From: Sabethes cyaneus
Lineage: Eukaryota; Arthropoda; Insecta; Diptera; Culicidae
Reading direction: 5' to 3'
Assembly: GCF_943734655.1 (NCBI RefSeq)
Contig: NC_071354.1
Span: 177,416,411-177,480,410 of the forward strand
Length of the DNA stretch: 64,000 nt
A program made the translations under genes and the position numbers. Below, piece after piece: positions 36,430 to 48,729 of this stretch (positions within the stretch are counted from its first letter, which is position 1; each line of letters starts with the position of its first letter). The notes under the pieces are model-generated. The model did not search any database, was not told the DNA's origin, and was given only the letters and a program-made list of their open reading frames with translations.

Positions 36430-37052
36430 GAAATAAGATGCTTGCATGCTACAAAATTATGAATCAGCTTGTTTTACACCAAAATAAAATAAGTAGGTAT
36501 TCATAATTTTATAAAACGGTTTCCGTGTTTTCAAACAGTAAGTGGCACCGGCCCTTCTACCCCTGTGGTTCGTTTTATACAGTTCTTCCATAATACCTCG
36601 GTTTTGCTTTGATTTGAGCACCACCAACAATATTCAACAGAGAATATTAGACGTTATACATTGATGGTTCAGATTATATTTATTTTTGGCCCTTTTCCGT
36701 TTTAACTGAACCGGAAGGAAAGATTGTAAAACTTTTTTCTACTTCGTAATCGTACCTATGGGAGGCTCCTACATTAACATTAACAACTGTTTTTGTGTTC
36801 TTCAAAATGTAAACATATACATATTTTCGGGGGTCTACCCAGGCAAAGATCCATTTTCTGATAGCAGTTTTCCAGAATAAGCAAAGATGTGTTTCAATAG
36901 CAATTAAAAAATGAGATGAATTCAGTTCTTACCGCACAATGACCGGCATGGATATATCTGCGTCACAGCTGTTTTCATCCGTTAGATAAACAATTGGATT
37001 CAAAAGTTCAAAACGATATAAAATACCCCATACGGGCGTCTCCATTATCAGT
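36430..37052 (+). promoter_or_regulatory. B4 promoter and long duplicated flank
   Basis: The flank from 36430 aligns with 44080-44970 of B5. The core promoter has TGCGTCACAG (36959-36968), TATAAAA (37017-37023) and TCAGT (37048-37052). Confidence 0.7.
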
Positions 37053-37095
37053 AGTCCGTCGATCTCGTTACGGCAACGAAGTATTCGCAACGAAA

Positions 37096-38011
37096 ATGTT
37101 GAGCCACTGGTTAAAGATCGTCTGCATCGTTGGCTGCTTTGGTGGTGCCTTATCATTGTACGCTCCCATTGCTGTAGGTGCCAATGGACTAGTGGTAATT
37201 GGTCGAATTGCGCAACAAACCGCTACCGTGCTCACCACCTACAATAATACGCTAAATACAGCCCGCTCTCAGATATTCGTGAGGTTAAACGACTTGATGG
37301 GCTGGGTTAACGTAACTTACACAGCTTTGAACAAGACCTGGGGTGCAAATCAAACCAATCTTCGGGACTTCGTTGAGAATCTAAAGGAGTTCAATACAAC
37401 TGTGGGATACGGAGAATCTAACATCGTCTGGACCATTGGATATGATTTGGGATATCTTGTCCAGGCCTTAGACCGCGGACTCGATCCTATTTTGCAGTAC
37501 TACAGAATGTTATTGGAGCAGATGGCCTATACGGCTAATGTTGATAACTGTACGCTTCGAAATGCCAGTCAAATGGCCGATGTTCCGAATCGTTTGTTCA
37601 AATTGGCACAGTGTCTTCAGATGGAATCAAACGCAGTTACAGCGGCACTTCCCGCCGTACTAAACATGATATCCGTTGTAAAGCTTGATTTTGTTTCGTT
37701 GGTCGATCAGTTGAAATCCTGTCATCCATTGGCAACCGATTGTCAAAATTGGGTGAGTATTCCAGTAGTCATAATTTCCTACCTCACGTCTTAATTTTCC
37801 TCTTTTTTTCTAGTATTTTGATGAGATATATTCCGAGCACAGTGCTGGCATGCAGATGCTAAGCTTAGTGATGCAGTTTATTTCTTCAGCTTTCTATGAT
37901 GCCTTCAACCGCAACCAATTTTGTTCTACACTAGTGGAACACGATATTCAGGAGACTTTGCATAATCTTCAAAATACATTCTCCCTGTGCACCTCGCCAC
38001 CGTGGCCGTGA
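37096..38011 (+). CDS. Type B secreted cysteine protein, copy B4
   Basis: Exons are 37096-37752 (219 codons) and 37814-38011 (65 codons plus stop), with a 61-bp intron; the product has 284 aa. The reading frame is open for 34 codons before this ATG, but that part spans the TATA box and initiator, so I start at MLSHWLKIVCIVGC, where the signal peptide begins as in the other copies. Seven sequons and the six B-type cysteines are present. The C-terminus ends CTSPPWP, unlike CAWPPS elsewhere. Its closest relatives are B1 and the pseudogene B5. Confidence 0.92.
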
Positions 38012-38029
38012 GCAAAAAAAAATACTTTA

Positions 38030-38098
38030 AGGATACCGTCTCTTGATATATAAATTAATATACTAAGCTACTGTAAATAATGTCTGCTATACATTAAA
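38030..38098 (+). promoter_or_regulatory. B4 3'-end elements and poly(A) signal
   Basis: GGATACCGTC lies 20 nt past the stop. The AATGTCTGCTATA element (38070-38092) starts at 59 nt and is followed by ATTAAA (38093-38098). Confidence 0.7.
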
Positions 38099-38152
38099 GT
38101 GCAGTTTGTTTTTTGAACTGGCATTGGGAATTTCTATTTTATTTCTTCACTA

Positions 38153-40125
38153 AGGCTTATACAAATTTGGAAAAAAGTTTATGTCCTAGTCCCGAAATAT
38201 TGTTCAAGGGGGGGGCAAGAAAAAAATAATAAAATCAAACCTTCAATAACTAAACAAAGGAGAAGAAACCAGTGTTTATTTTTCCAGATTAATAAAAGTT
38301 TAATACAAAAAAGTTGTACAGTAGGTACTTAAATTTTAATTCAAACCAAACCAACTTTCAAAATTTTTTGATCCAAGCACATAAAGTAAATATTCTGGCA
38401 GAGATGAATCAACTTGAAAATAGTGGAGTGCTACAGGATCACCTTAGTGAGTCATAAACGTGTAACTTAAGGTGAAATTAGTCGTCATCGATTCTGCCAA
38501 TTTCAAAAGCAGTTTTTTTTGTTTGAAACAAAAATTCTGTTCATGAAAATATATTTGAAGTGTTCAGATTCGCAAGAAGAACGCAGTATTTACAGTTTTA
38601 CGAACCAAACTCCGCTTTTGGGCTCAAAAACTGCTTCCAAAATTGGGATTTCCGACGAAAAGTTGATGACTGCTAATTTCCCGTTAACCTTCATTTGAAT
38701 TTTGCTTTTTACTTGTATGTCACTCGGATTTGGATAATAGTCCAAATCTGTGTCACTTACTAGTCCAGAACTCGGTAACCACGAAATAGTATCGGAATCT
38801 AATCTTCTCGTAAAAATGCAATTAGGTCCCTACAACTTTTTTACTTGGAACGCATGTGCTATGCTACCGAAAAAAATCTCACGCCATTCACGTTTGAAAC
38901 TGCTTGTTTCTTAGTCAACCTTTTAGTCATACGAGTATCAGCCCATTCCTCAGTTGATGCTGGTTCTCAACAATAACGTGTTTATCTTTGATATATTAAG
39001 GATGCTAACGCACCACTATCAGAAGCGATTGTCATTGTTTGACTAATAGCATTTGTCCAGTCCGGTGCTGCACTTCGGATGAGGTGCAGTACTGCGCTGG
39101 GAGTTGTTTTCCAAATATCAGAGTTTCTAACAGCCCTCCGTCGAAGAACCTTGATCTTTAATTAAAAAATGCCGGACATCGGCATAACAGATGTTCTGAG
39201 TCTATTTTTTCTGTGACAGAATCGACATATATCACCTTGCAGTTTTCCCATAAGCTTCAGATGATAGCGGTTTGGACAATGTCCTGTTATAAGATCAGAC
39301 TGTTTCGACTGCCTAGCAATGAAAGTGTTATTCCAATTTAATTCCACTTTCATACATTTCGATTTGATGTGATGGTCGGGGCCACCATTGATCCCAATGA
39401 TAATCACAACATGACAATAGTCAGAAAAGTTTCGAACAGTTCAGTGACATCCTTTCTGCATGTGTCCAATGTATGGTAAAAAATTGTATCTTTAAGTTTT
39501 TCGTCCCTTACATCCAAAATTAGGGTAGGTACTTGGACAATACGGAATAAAACGATCAATTTGGAACCCAGAAAGCACCGAAAGCTGATGTTCCGGAGTG
39601 TGTAAGTTGCTGTATTTTTATTTTAATCTTATCTACTACCTATGACAGCAATATATAATCCCACAGCAATTCGGAATATCTCCGTCAAAAGTATGTAGTA
39701 GCAAATTTCACTAATACTTTGTTTAGTAGATTGATGCCTCAATCTAATTCGGTTCTTTTGAAGCACGTTGAATTAAAATGGAACAAAATTTAAAGTAAAT
39801 TGTGCCAAAAGTCTAATTCCAAGCACCCCAATTTTCGACGTCGGAACTTAAAGGTTAAGCACAATAGTCGCCTGTAACCTGTAGCAGGAATCAGAAAGCT
39901 AAGATGGTGTAGGATAGTTGATCGAGACTAACGGGATAATTGCTTCAACTTTGCACGAATTGGGTAATTTAGAGATGTAAACACGTTGAATTGTAAAAAT
40001 CTGCTAACCATTAAAGAATGCAACATTATTGCACCTTATTTTTTTGCCCCTTCAAATTTCGAAAATTTTTGAAGGGGGGGGGTGACATAAACTTTTTTTC
40101 AAATTTGTATAAGCCTAACTATCTT
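38153..40125. mobile_element. TIR-bounded composite element after B4
   Basis: AGGCTTATACAAATTTG at the left and its inverse at the right (about 33 bp with one or two mismatches, each followed by a G-run) bound about 1.97 kb. The B5 locus keeps a related, uninterrupted flank at 47380-47420, which serves as an empty site. The interior holds an RNase H-type remnant and a piece related to 20990-21165. Confidence 0.6.
39100..39415 (-). mobile_element. Non-LTR retrotransposon RNase H tail remnant
   Basis: The minus strand reads FIARQSKQSDLITGHCPNRY, then HLKLMG and CRFCH. This is the conserved end of the RNase H/zinc-knuckle tail in I/R1/Jockey-type elements. It is a short fragment. Confidence 0.6.
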
Positions 40126-40129
40126 TAAC

Positions 40130-41200
40130 AACTCCAATTTGAGATACTGTATGATATATAGCTACCTAATAAATTATGTGCATTATACACAACGTGAAAT
40201 AAAGCAGAGCCTGCACATCTGCATGCCCCCCAGCGCCAGCTCGAAGGCATACTGTTCGTTGTTCAGTTCGCATGCGCAGTAAGTTTGTTTGTTTGTAAGT
40301 TGTAAGTTATAGTCACTATATATACAGGGTGTTAGGTGTCTTAGTGCAAATATTTCACAGATATACCATATTTGACGAAAAAATCCTTCCACGCATATGT
40401 TCAAATCTCAATCGTAACAGGTTTTGGTTCTGCTAGCCTTAAATTAGCTCTGGGACTTCATGAAATTTAGTAACTTTTTAGAAGCAAAAGGTTTTGAAAT
40501 AAGTGCTTCTCAAGACGTTTCTATCAAATTTCTCCTTAAAAGGTGTGGTAAAACTGATTGCTTTTATTTACCCATATAAAGCTTTCATACAGTTCTATAT
40601 TTCGTTCTTTAACGTTAAAGGCACATCTCCTTTAGTTTCGTTGCAATTTCATTTTAAATGTATGATTTTGGGAGTTTAATTAATATCTAAAAAGTGCACG
40701 AACTCATACATCACGAATAGCACACTAGAACACCGCGTGCGACGGACACGGTCCGACGTATATAGAAAACAATAACGGAACAGGTTTCACGGGTCTCTCT
40801 GGGACGTTTCTGAAAACGACCGCAGAATTAAAATGTATTCTTCGGAAGAACTCGTGAACATTCACCTTTGTTAAGGCTTCGCTAATTATTTAGCAACGAC
40901 AGCCCAGCAGGAGTATGGTTGTAGATTTTCTGATCGTCGGTTACCTAATACAAGTGAATGAACACACTTCCAGTGTTCGTTTTGTTACACAATTATTTTA
41001 ATTCAGGGACGGCTATACGACAACGCACCGTTGCACAGTGGGACTATTCTAAAAAAACGGTGAAAAACCCTTTATCGCGTTTCCTGACGTGTTTGAGCTT
41101 AGGTGTCTTCAGAGAAGTTACTTCAAATACTCTTTAACAACTTTTCATTTTTTCTTGCAATTCGTTATTAAGGGGATATCACACATGAAAAACTTTTTGT
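40130..41200. other. Unassigned intergenic DNA
   Basis: No supported gene or element. Confidence 0.4.
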
Positions 41201-41208
41201 AGGAACTA

Positions 41209-42403
41209 CCGTGAACGTACCATATTCTGCGCAGCTCCTAATTCTGCGCATTTTTCTTTATATAAGTATTTTTCAACATTGTGCATAACTATGGCCATTG
41301 TGTTATTTTTTTATAAATCTCTGTTGAATATTACGCCATTATTCACAGAAGGGCCATAATATTTGACAGCGAAATAAATTAAAGTTAAACTGAAAGTATT
41401 TTATATGTCAGAAAACAACGTCGTTAGTGCCAACGCTAAAACTGTCCTTCTAGAAAATTAACAAAATTATGATCGAAATTCTTTGCAATGATCAAATTAC
41501 CCAGCATAATTAGAAAGAATAATTAGTTTTAGTCATGTTTTAAGCAAAAAGAGTGATTGCATGCCTTGTTTTCGTTGGAAAAATGCGATGCAGTAGTGCG
41601 CAGATTTAGGCACAGATTCTTTATTCATGTTCCAAATTCTGCGCAGTAATGTATCCTATGAAGAAATCGCGAAAAAATACGCAACTTCTCCCAAATGGCT
41701 GAGGTATAGAGGCATAGAAATTCAAGTAGAACCTTTAACTTGCATTGATTGGAATCCTGCGTTACGGCTCGGGGTCCGAACCTACGAACGCCAATTCATG
41801 GAACCATGTCTTCTGATTTTTTTTGACAGTCGAACTTCATTGAGCTATCAGGGAGTGGGGAAATGGTTTCTATATGAAAACACAATTGTTAATATTAGTC
41901 TAAAGTATAATGTTCAGTATAGAGAAAACCCGAATGAATTCGCCCTTCACGTTATCGACAATAAAATATTTAAAATAAGCCAATCCAAATGATAATAATG
42001 TTCCTGTGCCACCTGGACAGCACAAGAAGGCCAAATCATGGATTTAATCATGGTAATGGCTAATGTCGGATTTTTGATGTGCTTTCAGCGTATAAAGACA
42101 TAAACTACATGGTATGAATGTTTATTGTTACTTTTTAGGTGCGCAGAATTAGGAACAAACATGCGCAGAATTAGGAACATGGGCAAGAGAGTGCGCAGAA
42201 TTAGGCACCGTGGATAAGTTTACAAAACGAAAGATATACTCAATTGTTGGTCGACTTTTAATTCCCATGTTTTTTACCATATATTACAGACCGTAGCACT
42301 ACATGTTGCTGCTATCAACGTTATCAATTTAACTCTAGAATACTTATAATAGCGGAGGAATCATAAAAATGTCTTAACTGCGCAGAATATGGTACGTTCA
42401 CGG
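41209..42403. mobile_element. TA-flanked TIR element with TGCGCAGAAT repeats
   Basis: TA duplications (41207-41208, 42404-42405) flank a 1195-bp element with perfect 26-bp terminal inverted repeats beginning CCGTGAACGTACC. TGCGCAGAATTAGG-like words recur at least seven times in both ends and in the middle, like transposase-binding arrays. It contains one open frame of 121 codons. Confidence 0.75.
41627..41992 (+). CDS. Hypothetical ORF inside TIR element
   Basis: This 121-codon frame starts MFQILRSNVSYEEIAKKYAT. The EEIAKKYATSPKWL stretch could be part of a helix-turn-helix. I do not recognise the rest, and no catalytic acidic triad is evident. It may be a leftover of the element's transposase or a chance frame. 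Confidence 0.25.
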   Translation: MFQILRSNVSYEEIAKKYATSPKWLRYRGIEIQVEPLTCIDWNPALRLGVRTYERQFMEPCLLIFFDSRTSLSYQGVGKWFLYENTIVNISLKYNVQYRENPNEFALHVIDNKIFKISQSK

Positions 42404-42409
42404 TAGATA

Positions 42410-43130
42410 GCAAGTTCATGTGTTTGGCAAAATTGTAGGACTATAAATTTTATCAAACATTGCCGTATCCACTTGGTTTCTACGTCGAACGGTTTGCGAA
42501 ATATAGCTGACTTTCTGTTGTGAACCCTTAAAATCAGTTTATTAACCGTTTTGCACACAAAACCTTATCTAACTGATTTAACATGTTCTAAGAACTTTTT
42601 GATATCATCGAAATACATAACTTTCTAGAAGACATAAATATCGTATGTGGCTTTATTTGACTTATAAACTGATTTCAAATAAAATTTTATCATTTTTACA
42701 AGTAACTTTTTTCGTTAATAGGCATCTACTGGTAGCCATAGTTAACACCGCTTGACCATTTATAGAATACAGCAGAAGTATGCCAAAAATCACAGCCGGG
42801 ACTGCTCGGGCCAATTAGATTTTTCATTAATTATTTTGGTTTTTGCTATGTTTATGAGTGTTATACATCATTGGAAAGGTATTTCTATTGCCTATACAGC
42901 AAAAATTGCAAAATACTTGATTTTAGAAAAAAAAATTATGGTCATTTCCGTGAAGGTTCTTAAAAGTCGCAAAAAAAATTTGTTGCTGCAGGTTGAGACA
43001 TTTTTCGTTTTTACAGTAATGAAAATCAAATTCATTTTTTTGTACATATGGTATTTTTGGAGCTTTAAATAAGACCAATTTTTTTCGAAAATTATGGGCA
43101 AGATAAAACAAGAGCGACCGGTAGGGACGC
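42410..43130. other. Unassigned AT-rich DNA
   Basis: Nothing is recognised; frames here are low-complexity. Confidence 0.4.
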
Positions 43131-43139
43131 TAATTTTAT

Positions 43140-43640
43140 TTGACCTTCAACCCACGCTTAACAAGTAGTCGTTTTGACTTCTACCTTTCGTCCAATGTTA
43201 GAAGGTGCATGGGTCGAACCAAGCTATAATCTGAGATTCTAACCTGATTCAAACCCACAACACCCGCCAGGGCATGTGGCGCGCTGGTACCCATGTACCT
43301 TTGAAGCACAGAGGCGCTGGACAAAAGGAGACTGCAAAACCCACTTATCAAGGTAGCGACGCGTTTGGTTGGGCTTTAGACACCAATTGTGCCTCTTCCT
43401 CCATCTACTGTAGGTCTGTAGATAACCACCGACCGAGAAGTTTAAATCTAACATGTTTTTACTGGCGGGACGACGACACTATGCCGGTACGGCTATATGA
43501 CATGCAAGGTACTACACGTGACGTTGGTTGTTCGTCTGTCAGCGTGTTGGCCGCGATTCTCAGCGCGGGTTTTCGGGGAACGGCCCCGTGAAGAAGGGGC
43601 AAGAGCGGAGAGGTGAGGAGGGGGGGGATAGTAAATTTAT
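43140..43640. mobile_element. SINE-like / foldback repeat, copy 3
   Basis: It shares the AACAAGTAGTCGTTTTGAC, GGCGCTGGACAAAAGGAG and GACGACACTATGCCGG blocks with copies 1 and 2, and ends in a G/A-rich arm near 43600-43630. Confidence 0.6.
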
Positions 43641-44167
43641 ATTAAATTAGCTGCAGGATATTAAATAGCTGCAAAGGTTTAGGTTTGATGTTTGGACTAA
43701 GACTTGAGGCGCTATTTATATCGATCGAATCGATGAAAAAATCGAATTTTGTCAACTTGCAGCTAGTCTCAACCTGCAGCAGTATACCCTATATAGGGGT
43801 CATTTCCTCTCAAGTGATCTTACCCGTTGTAATCGACCACCTCCGATTTCAACCAAATTTGGTACAATTGCTCATTCTAACCCCACATTCAATTTCCCAA
43901 AGTTTTGTACGGATTGAAAATGAGTTTTTTCAAAAATCTGAGAAAAGTAGAGAAGCGGCACTGCAAGGTGGATTGATCAATCCGTACAAAACTTTGAAAA
44001 ATTAAATGTCGAAATGTATGGGAGCACCCCCTTCCAGAGGCTGAAGCATCATGAGAACCTTTCTCGGCCCCAAAAACCGCTACATACAAATTTTCACATG
44101 CTATAGAATTATGAATTAATTTGTTTAACACCGGAATCAAAAGGGTATTCACAATTTCATGACATAT

Positions 44168-44421
44168 GGCACGGGAGGGTATTTTCGGTCCATTAAGCGA
44201 TTGCATCTATTTTTTCGGCCAATGGCCTAGTTCTAGTGGAAGAACAGGCGGTTTTAACGTTCTTTGAATAAAAAAGAGTAGATCACTTACAATCTTGAGA
44301 AAATAGTTATAACATTTTAAAATTGTATGTCAGCTTACTATTTGTTATTGGCGAAAGAAAGGGCAAATAGTCTGAATTTAGAAAATACTCTGCTGAAATG
44401 CTGAAAATACTCTCCCGTGCC
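44168..44421. mobile_element. MITE with GGCACGGGAGRGTATTTTC ends
   Basis: The 254-bp unit has 19-bp terminal inverted repeats with one mismatch. It interrupts the upstream flank that B5 shares with B4. A relative is at 21318-22010. Confidence 0.7.
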
Positions 44422-44869
44422 CTAGTTTCTGCGTTTTTAAACAATTATTGGCATGTGCCATTCTTCCCCGCTGGTGCGTTCTGTATAGTACCTAGTACAT
44501 TACCCCATTACCTAGGCTTGGCTTTGCTTTGATCAGCGCCGACAATAACACGAGTAAGAATATTCAATGTTATACGTGGTTATACGTTGTTGGTTCAGGT
44601 TATGTATACTAATTTTTGGTCCTTTTCCGTTTTTACTGAATCGGAATAGGATGAGTGTGAAACTTTTTTCTTCTTCGTTCTTCGCTATCGTACGGGGCGC
44701 TCCTTTAACAACTGTTCTATTCTTTATAATATAAACATGCGTGTTTTTAGGAATCTACCTATCTAAAGATCTATTTTCGAATAGCAGTTTTTCATAATAA
44801 ACAACAATATGTTTCAATTGTAATTAAAAATATGAGATGAATCCAGTTTTTACCGCACAATCACCGGCA

Positions 44870-45004
44870 TGGACACATTTGCATCACAGCTGTTTCCATC
44901 CGTTATATTAACAATTGGAATTCAAAGGTTCGAAATGATATAAAATACCCTATGTGGGCGTCTCCATTATGAGTAGTCCTTCGAACTCGAAACGGCAAGA
45001 AAGT
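44870..45004 (+). promoter_or_regulatory. Orphaned B5 promoter
   Basis: TTGCATCACAG, TATAAAA (44939-44945) and an initiator changed to TGAGT (44970-44974) align with B4. The sequence continues into the B-type 5' leader, then is cut off at 45008 by a 1.4-kb transposon. Confidence 0.7.
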
Positions 45005-45008
45005 ATTT

Positions 45009-46438
45009 GAATCGTTTGTTTGAGAAACCCCACAAACGCCATTTTTATTAAAATTGACTTTTTAACAGTTTTCGAATCGTTGAGGATATCTACACCTTCC
45101 CTCAAAATTCCAGACAAAGTTAGTTCCACGAAGCCCTTTTAGTTGGGGTTGCAAATATCCGTTTGTTTGAGAAACCCCAAATATCCATGTTTCCGATAAT
45201 CACCTAGAGCGGAGCTGCGTTAAGTACAAAATTATCATTCAATATTTACGTGCAATGTTGTAAGCAGTTTTTGCAACACAATTCAATCGTATAAAAGTGT
45301 CTTCAGAATCGAAAAATTATGAGTTGGACACAGTCAAAAAGAAGAAACATAGTGTTCGGCGGACTACAGAATACAAGGCGAAAGTTATTAAAAGTAAAAG
45401 AACGGCGTATGAAATCAAAAAGAAAAGAATGTTTTAGGTGAAAAAGTGAGAGCTGATTGCAAATGCAGATAAGCTTGGATTAGTTGGTCGACAAGATAAA
45501 CGTAAATAAACCATTCTTGTAATCTAGATACAGTAAAAACTGTAGCAAACTCGTTACGGAAATCGACAGACTAAACTATCCATGCGTTTCTCACAAAAGC
45601 ATATTACTATATGATGTTAATAATAGCACAATATATAAATAAAAGGTTTAATCTTCTATTTATCTTTTTTGTTAGCTCGCTGCTTTTCCTAATATGAGTA
45701 ATCCGTCGAGCACTCCCGATCTCCATTTCCTTTTGGTATAACGTAGTTTGAGAACAGACCCTTATTCTCAGATTCTGCTCCATAATCATAGTACGGTTGT
45801 TATCCAAGATTTAAAATGCTTGTTTTCTGGTTATAACATCTTTAACTACAACTAGAAAAGTATCAAGGTATTCTGTGCGATGTGAATTCGTGTTACTCTG
45901 GTCCATTTATGCATTTCAAAACCCGCCGTTATTCCATTTACCTTTTATTTTTCAATAGGTAAATACAAACCATGATAAAAATTTCGATTAAAAAAGTACG
46001 AAATTTTTTTTAAAACTTGTAGTATTCTGCATTAAAATTTTTAATAAATAATATTTAGCGCCCCTCCCTTCTTCTTCTTTTTAGCGGTACGTACTAAATT
46101 AACATCCCCAGTGATATATGGTAGCAAATTACATACTATGAACATGGAAAGGTCACAAGTTTGAATAAAAATGGCCTAAAACTACTGAAGTGCACTGTCA
46201 ATTTCTCGTTTGTTTGAGAAACCCCAAATATCCATCAACTTTAAAGCCTTGTAATTTTAGCTAGAATCATTATTTCAATCAAAAGATAAGTCTACATAAT
46301 GTATTTTAGATACTATCATAGAACCTCATACCAAAAAATATAAGGATTGGTTCAAAATTTTGAGAAAATCAGTTTTTTGTTGTTTTCCAACAATAGTGTC
46401 GAGTGGACTTGTGGTGGGGTTTCTCAAACAAATGATTC
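45009..46438. mobile_element. TIR element in B5 5' leader
   Basis: The 1430-bp insert is flanked by ATTT (45005-45008, 46439-46442). Terminal inverted repeats of about 25 bp read GAATCRTTTGTTTGAGAAAC with one mismatch. Two further GTTTGTTTGAGAAACCCC copies lie inside at about 45163 and 46209. Removing the insert and one ATTT restores alignment with the B4 leader. No transposase is recognised. Confidence 0.75.
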
Positions 46439-46451
46439 ATTTGCAACGAAA

Positions 46452-47249
46452 ATGTTGACCCATTGGTTAAACATCATCTGCATCGTTAGATGCTTTGGTG
46501 GTGCCTTATCAGTGTACGCTCCCCTTTTTGTAGGAGCCAACGGACTTGTGACAATTGGTCGAATTGCGCAACAAACCGCTGCGCTGCGGTGCTGAGCACC
46601 TACAATAACATTCTAACATCCTTACATGCTTCGTTGAGCGTGTAAGGATTGTGTTCAATTCAACTGTGGGATACCTAGAAGCTGTCGATAACTTTGCGGC
46701 TTGTCCAGTCCTTTGAGTCTGGAGTTGATATTATGTTGGATTACTATAAAATGTTATTGGAGCAGATGACCTATACCATCAATATAGATAATTGCACGTT
46801 TCGAAATGCCAGTCAAATGGCCGATGTTCTGAACCGTTTATTCAAGTTGGCACAGTATATTCAGATGGAATCAAACGCAGTTACAGCGACACTTCCCACC
46901 GTACTGAACATAATATCCGTCGTAAAGCTTGATTTTGTTTCATTAGTCGATCAGTTGCAATCCTGTCATCCTTTGGCAACCACTTGTCAGAAATTTGTGA
47001 ATGAAGCTTTCTTTTAGTTCCAAATTCTTAAACTTCACGTGTTAATTTTTCTCTTTTTTCTAGTATTTTGACGAGCACAGTGCGGTCAACTCGATGGTGA
47101 GCTTAGTGATTGAGGGTATTTCTACAATATTGTCTGATGCTTACAAGCGCAACTTATTTTGTGCTTACCTTGTGGAATCCGACATTCAGGAGACTTTGTT
47201 TAATCTTGAGAGTACATTTTCGCAGTGCGCATGGCCACCGTCACCGTGA
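46452..47249 (+). pseudogene. Decayed type B gene, copy B5
   Basis: The start MLTHWLNIICIVRCFGGALS is B-like. The frame then breaks after QQTAA, and most of the YNNTLN...YGES region is lost to deletions and rearrangement. Downstream text (46694-46996) aligns again, but the second conserved cysteine is now tyrosine (LAQYIQ). The splice donor is GTGAAT, and exon 2 (47064-47249) lacks about three codons. It has lost its promoter contact as well. It is closest to B4. Confidence 0.85.
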
Positions 47250-47307
47250 GCAAAATCAAATACTTTAAGATTACCGCCTATTAATATTTAAATTAAAACA
47301 TTAGGTT

Positions 47308-47336
47308 ACTGTAAATTATGTCTGCTATATAATAAA
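47308..47336 (+). promoter_or_regulatory. B5 3'-end element and poly(A) signal
   Basis: The TATGTCTGCTATAT element starts 59 nt after the stop and runs into AATAAA (47331-47336). It is well kept despite the dead coding part. Confidence 0.7.
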
Positions 47337-47899
47337 GAGCAGTTTGTTTTTTGAACTGGAATTGGAAAATTTTTGTTATGTTTCTTAAACTTTAACAATC
47401 TCTAACAACTCCAATTTTGAAATGTAAGGAAGCTTTTTTCACGATAACATTCCACTGTTAATTTTTTTTTCACTATTGATACGTATTTCCAATCCTAATG
47501 GTTTGCATTAACGCCTCTCACACCGAGGTATCAGCATCTTTAGCTTGAGCACCAAATCCCGAAAAACAAGGTAGTAGATGTCAATTCCCGTCGTTTTTTG
47601 TTACTCCAGATAAGTCTTATGTTTAAGCACACATTCCTTGCTTAGCTTTTCACGTCACGGCACTTTGTGAACGGCGGAAAATCATGTTTGAAGTCGCGTT
47701 GATTGCTATCAAACGATGTGAGAACTGACACATTAATCAAGAACCGCTGGACGCTGCCATTACCGGCTTTTTATGTGTATGCGCAACCCGGCGACTCCAT
47801 TCCAACCACCCTCCCACCCACCTTAGTACCCACCTCGCGGATGACGCGTGAGTGCGCGTTTCACTTTCAAGTGCGTTCCCGCTGGTTTAAAAGCCATAA

Positions 47900-48726
47900 A
47901 TCAACTTGGTGCCCCAGCTTTGCACGGTTAGGTACTCACAACTGTTTCGTGTGTCTCTCTTTCTCTTATGGCTGTGGGTGCATTTGGTATGATCGTTCGT
48001 TGGGGCTCGTCAAGTCGAGGGATCAGCTGCTCTGCTAGCGCGTTAGTTCCCGGCTGACAGCGGCGACGATCGGTCGGTAGTAGCTCGATTGGGATCATTG
48101 GTGTGAACCACGAGTTCGATAGTGAAAAATTGCAGGTTTAAAGGTAATCTAATTACATCTCTTCAATCGGTTCAAGTGACCAGTGCGCAGTGATGTAGAA
48201 AGTTGCTAAAGGTTGAATGAAAGTTTGTGCTTTCGTGTGTGCGCATTTTCCAAAGGCAGATCAGAAGTGCAGCAGGGCTGAGGATTATCTTCAATTTTGC
48301 AGATTTAAAAACGTGACGTGATCGATTGCAAATTCTCCGCAGTGTTTGAATAAGAAGAGTGTTGGTGGATTAGAAAAATAAAACAGTCGCTGCCGCCGCC
48401 TATGTTTGCGCGGATGCGGGGAGGTTGTTCGGTTCAGTTTGCGCTGTGTCATTATTATAAGTGACGGTCAGCACATTGAAGACAGCGGTCGGCAGTAGCG
48501 TGCTCTACTTCTGGACAGCTGGATCTATGCTGAGATCCAAACGCTGCTGGAACCATTTGGAGAAAACGAAAGTTGGAAGTAAGACGGTGGAGGAGCGATT
48601 ATACAGAAGCAGTGCTTCATCCAGAATAGCAAAGTCGTCACTGAACTAATAGGCGAAAAGACTGTGGCTGCCTGATGCCATTGGTGGGAAGTTAATCGGA
48701 TTTGTATTACTACTACCAAGAAAAAG
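47900..48726 (+). other. Possible noncoding first exon of another gene
   Basis: This stretch is less AT-rich than its surroundings, lacks repeats, and ends with AAAAAGTAAGTGATT, a strong splice donor. It has no long ORF. It looks like a 5' UTR exon of a plus-strand gene with a long first intron. No promoter motif fixes the start. Confidence 0.3.
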
Positions 48727-48729
48727 TAA

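Noticed and set aside
36994..37095. Upstream in-frame extension of B4 by 34 codons
   Set aside because: It overlaps the TATA box and initiator and would hide the signal peptide; the other copies start at the inner ATG.
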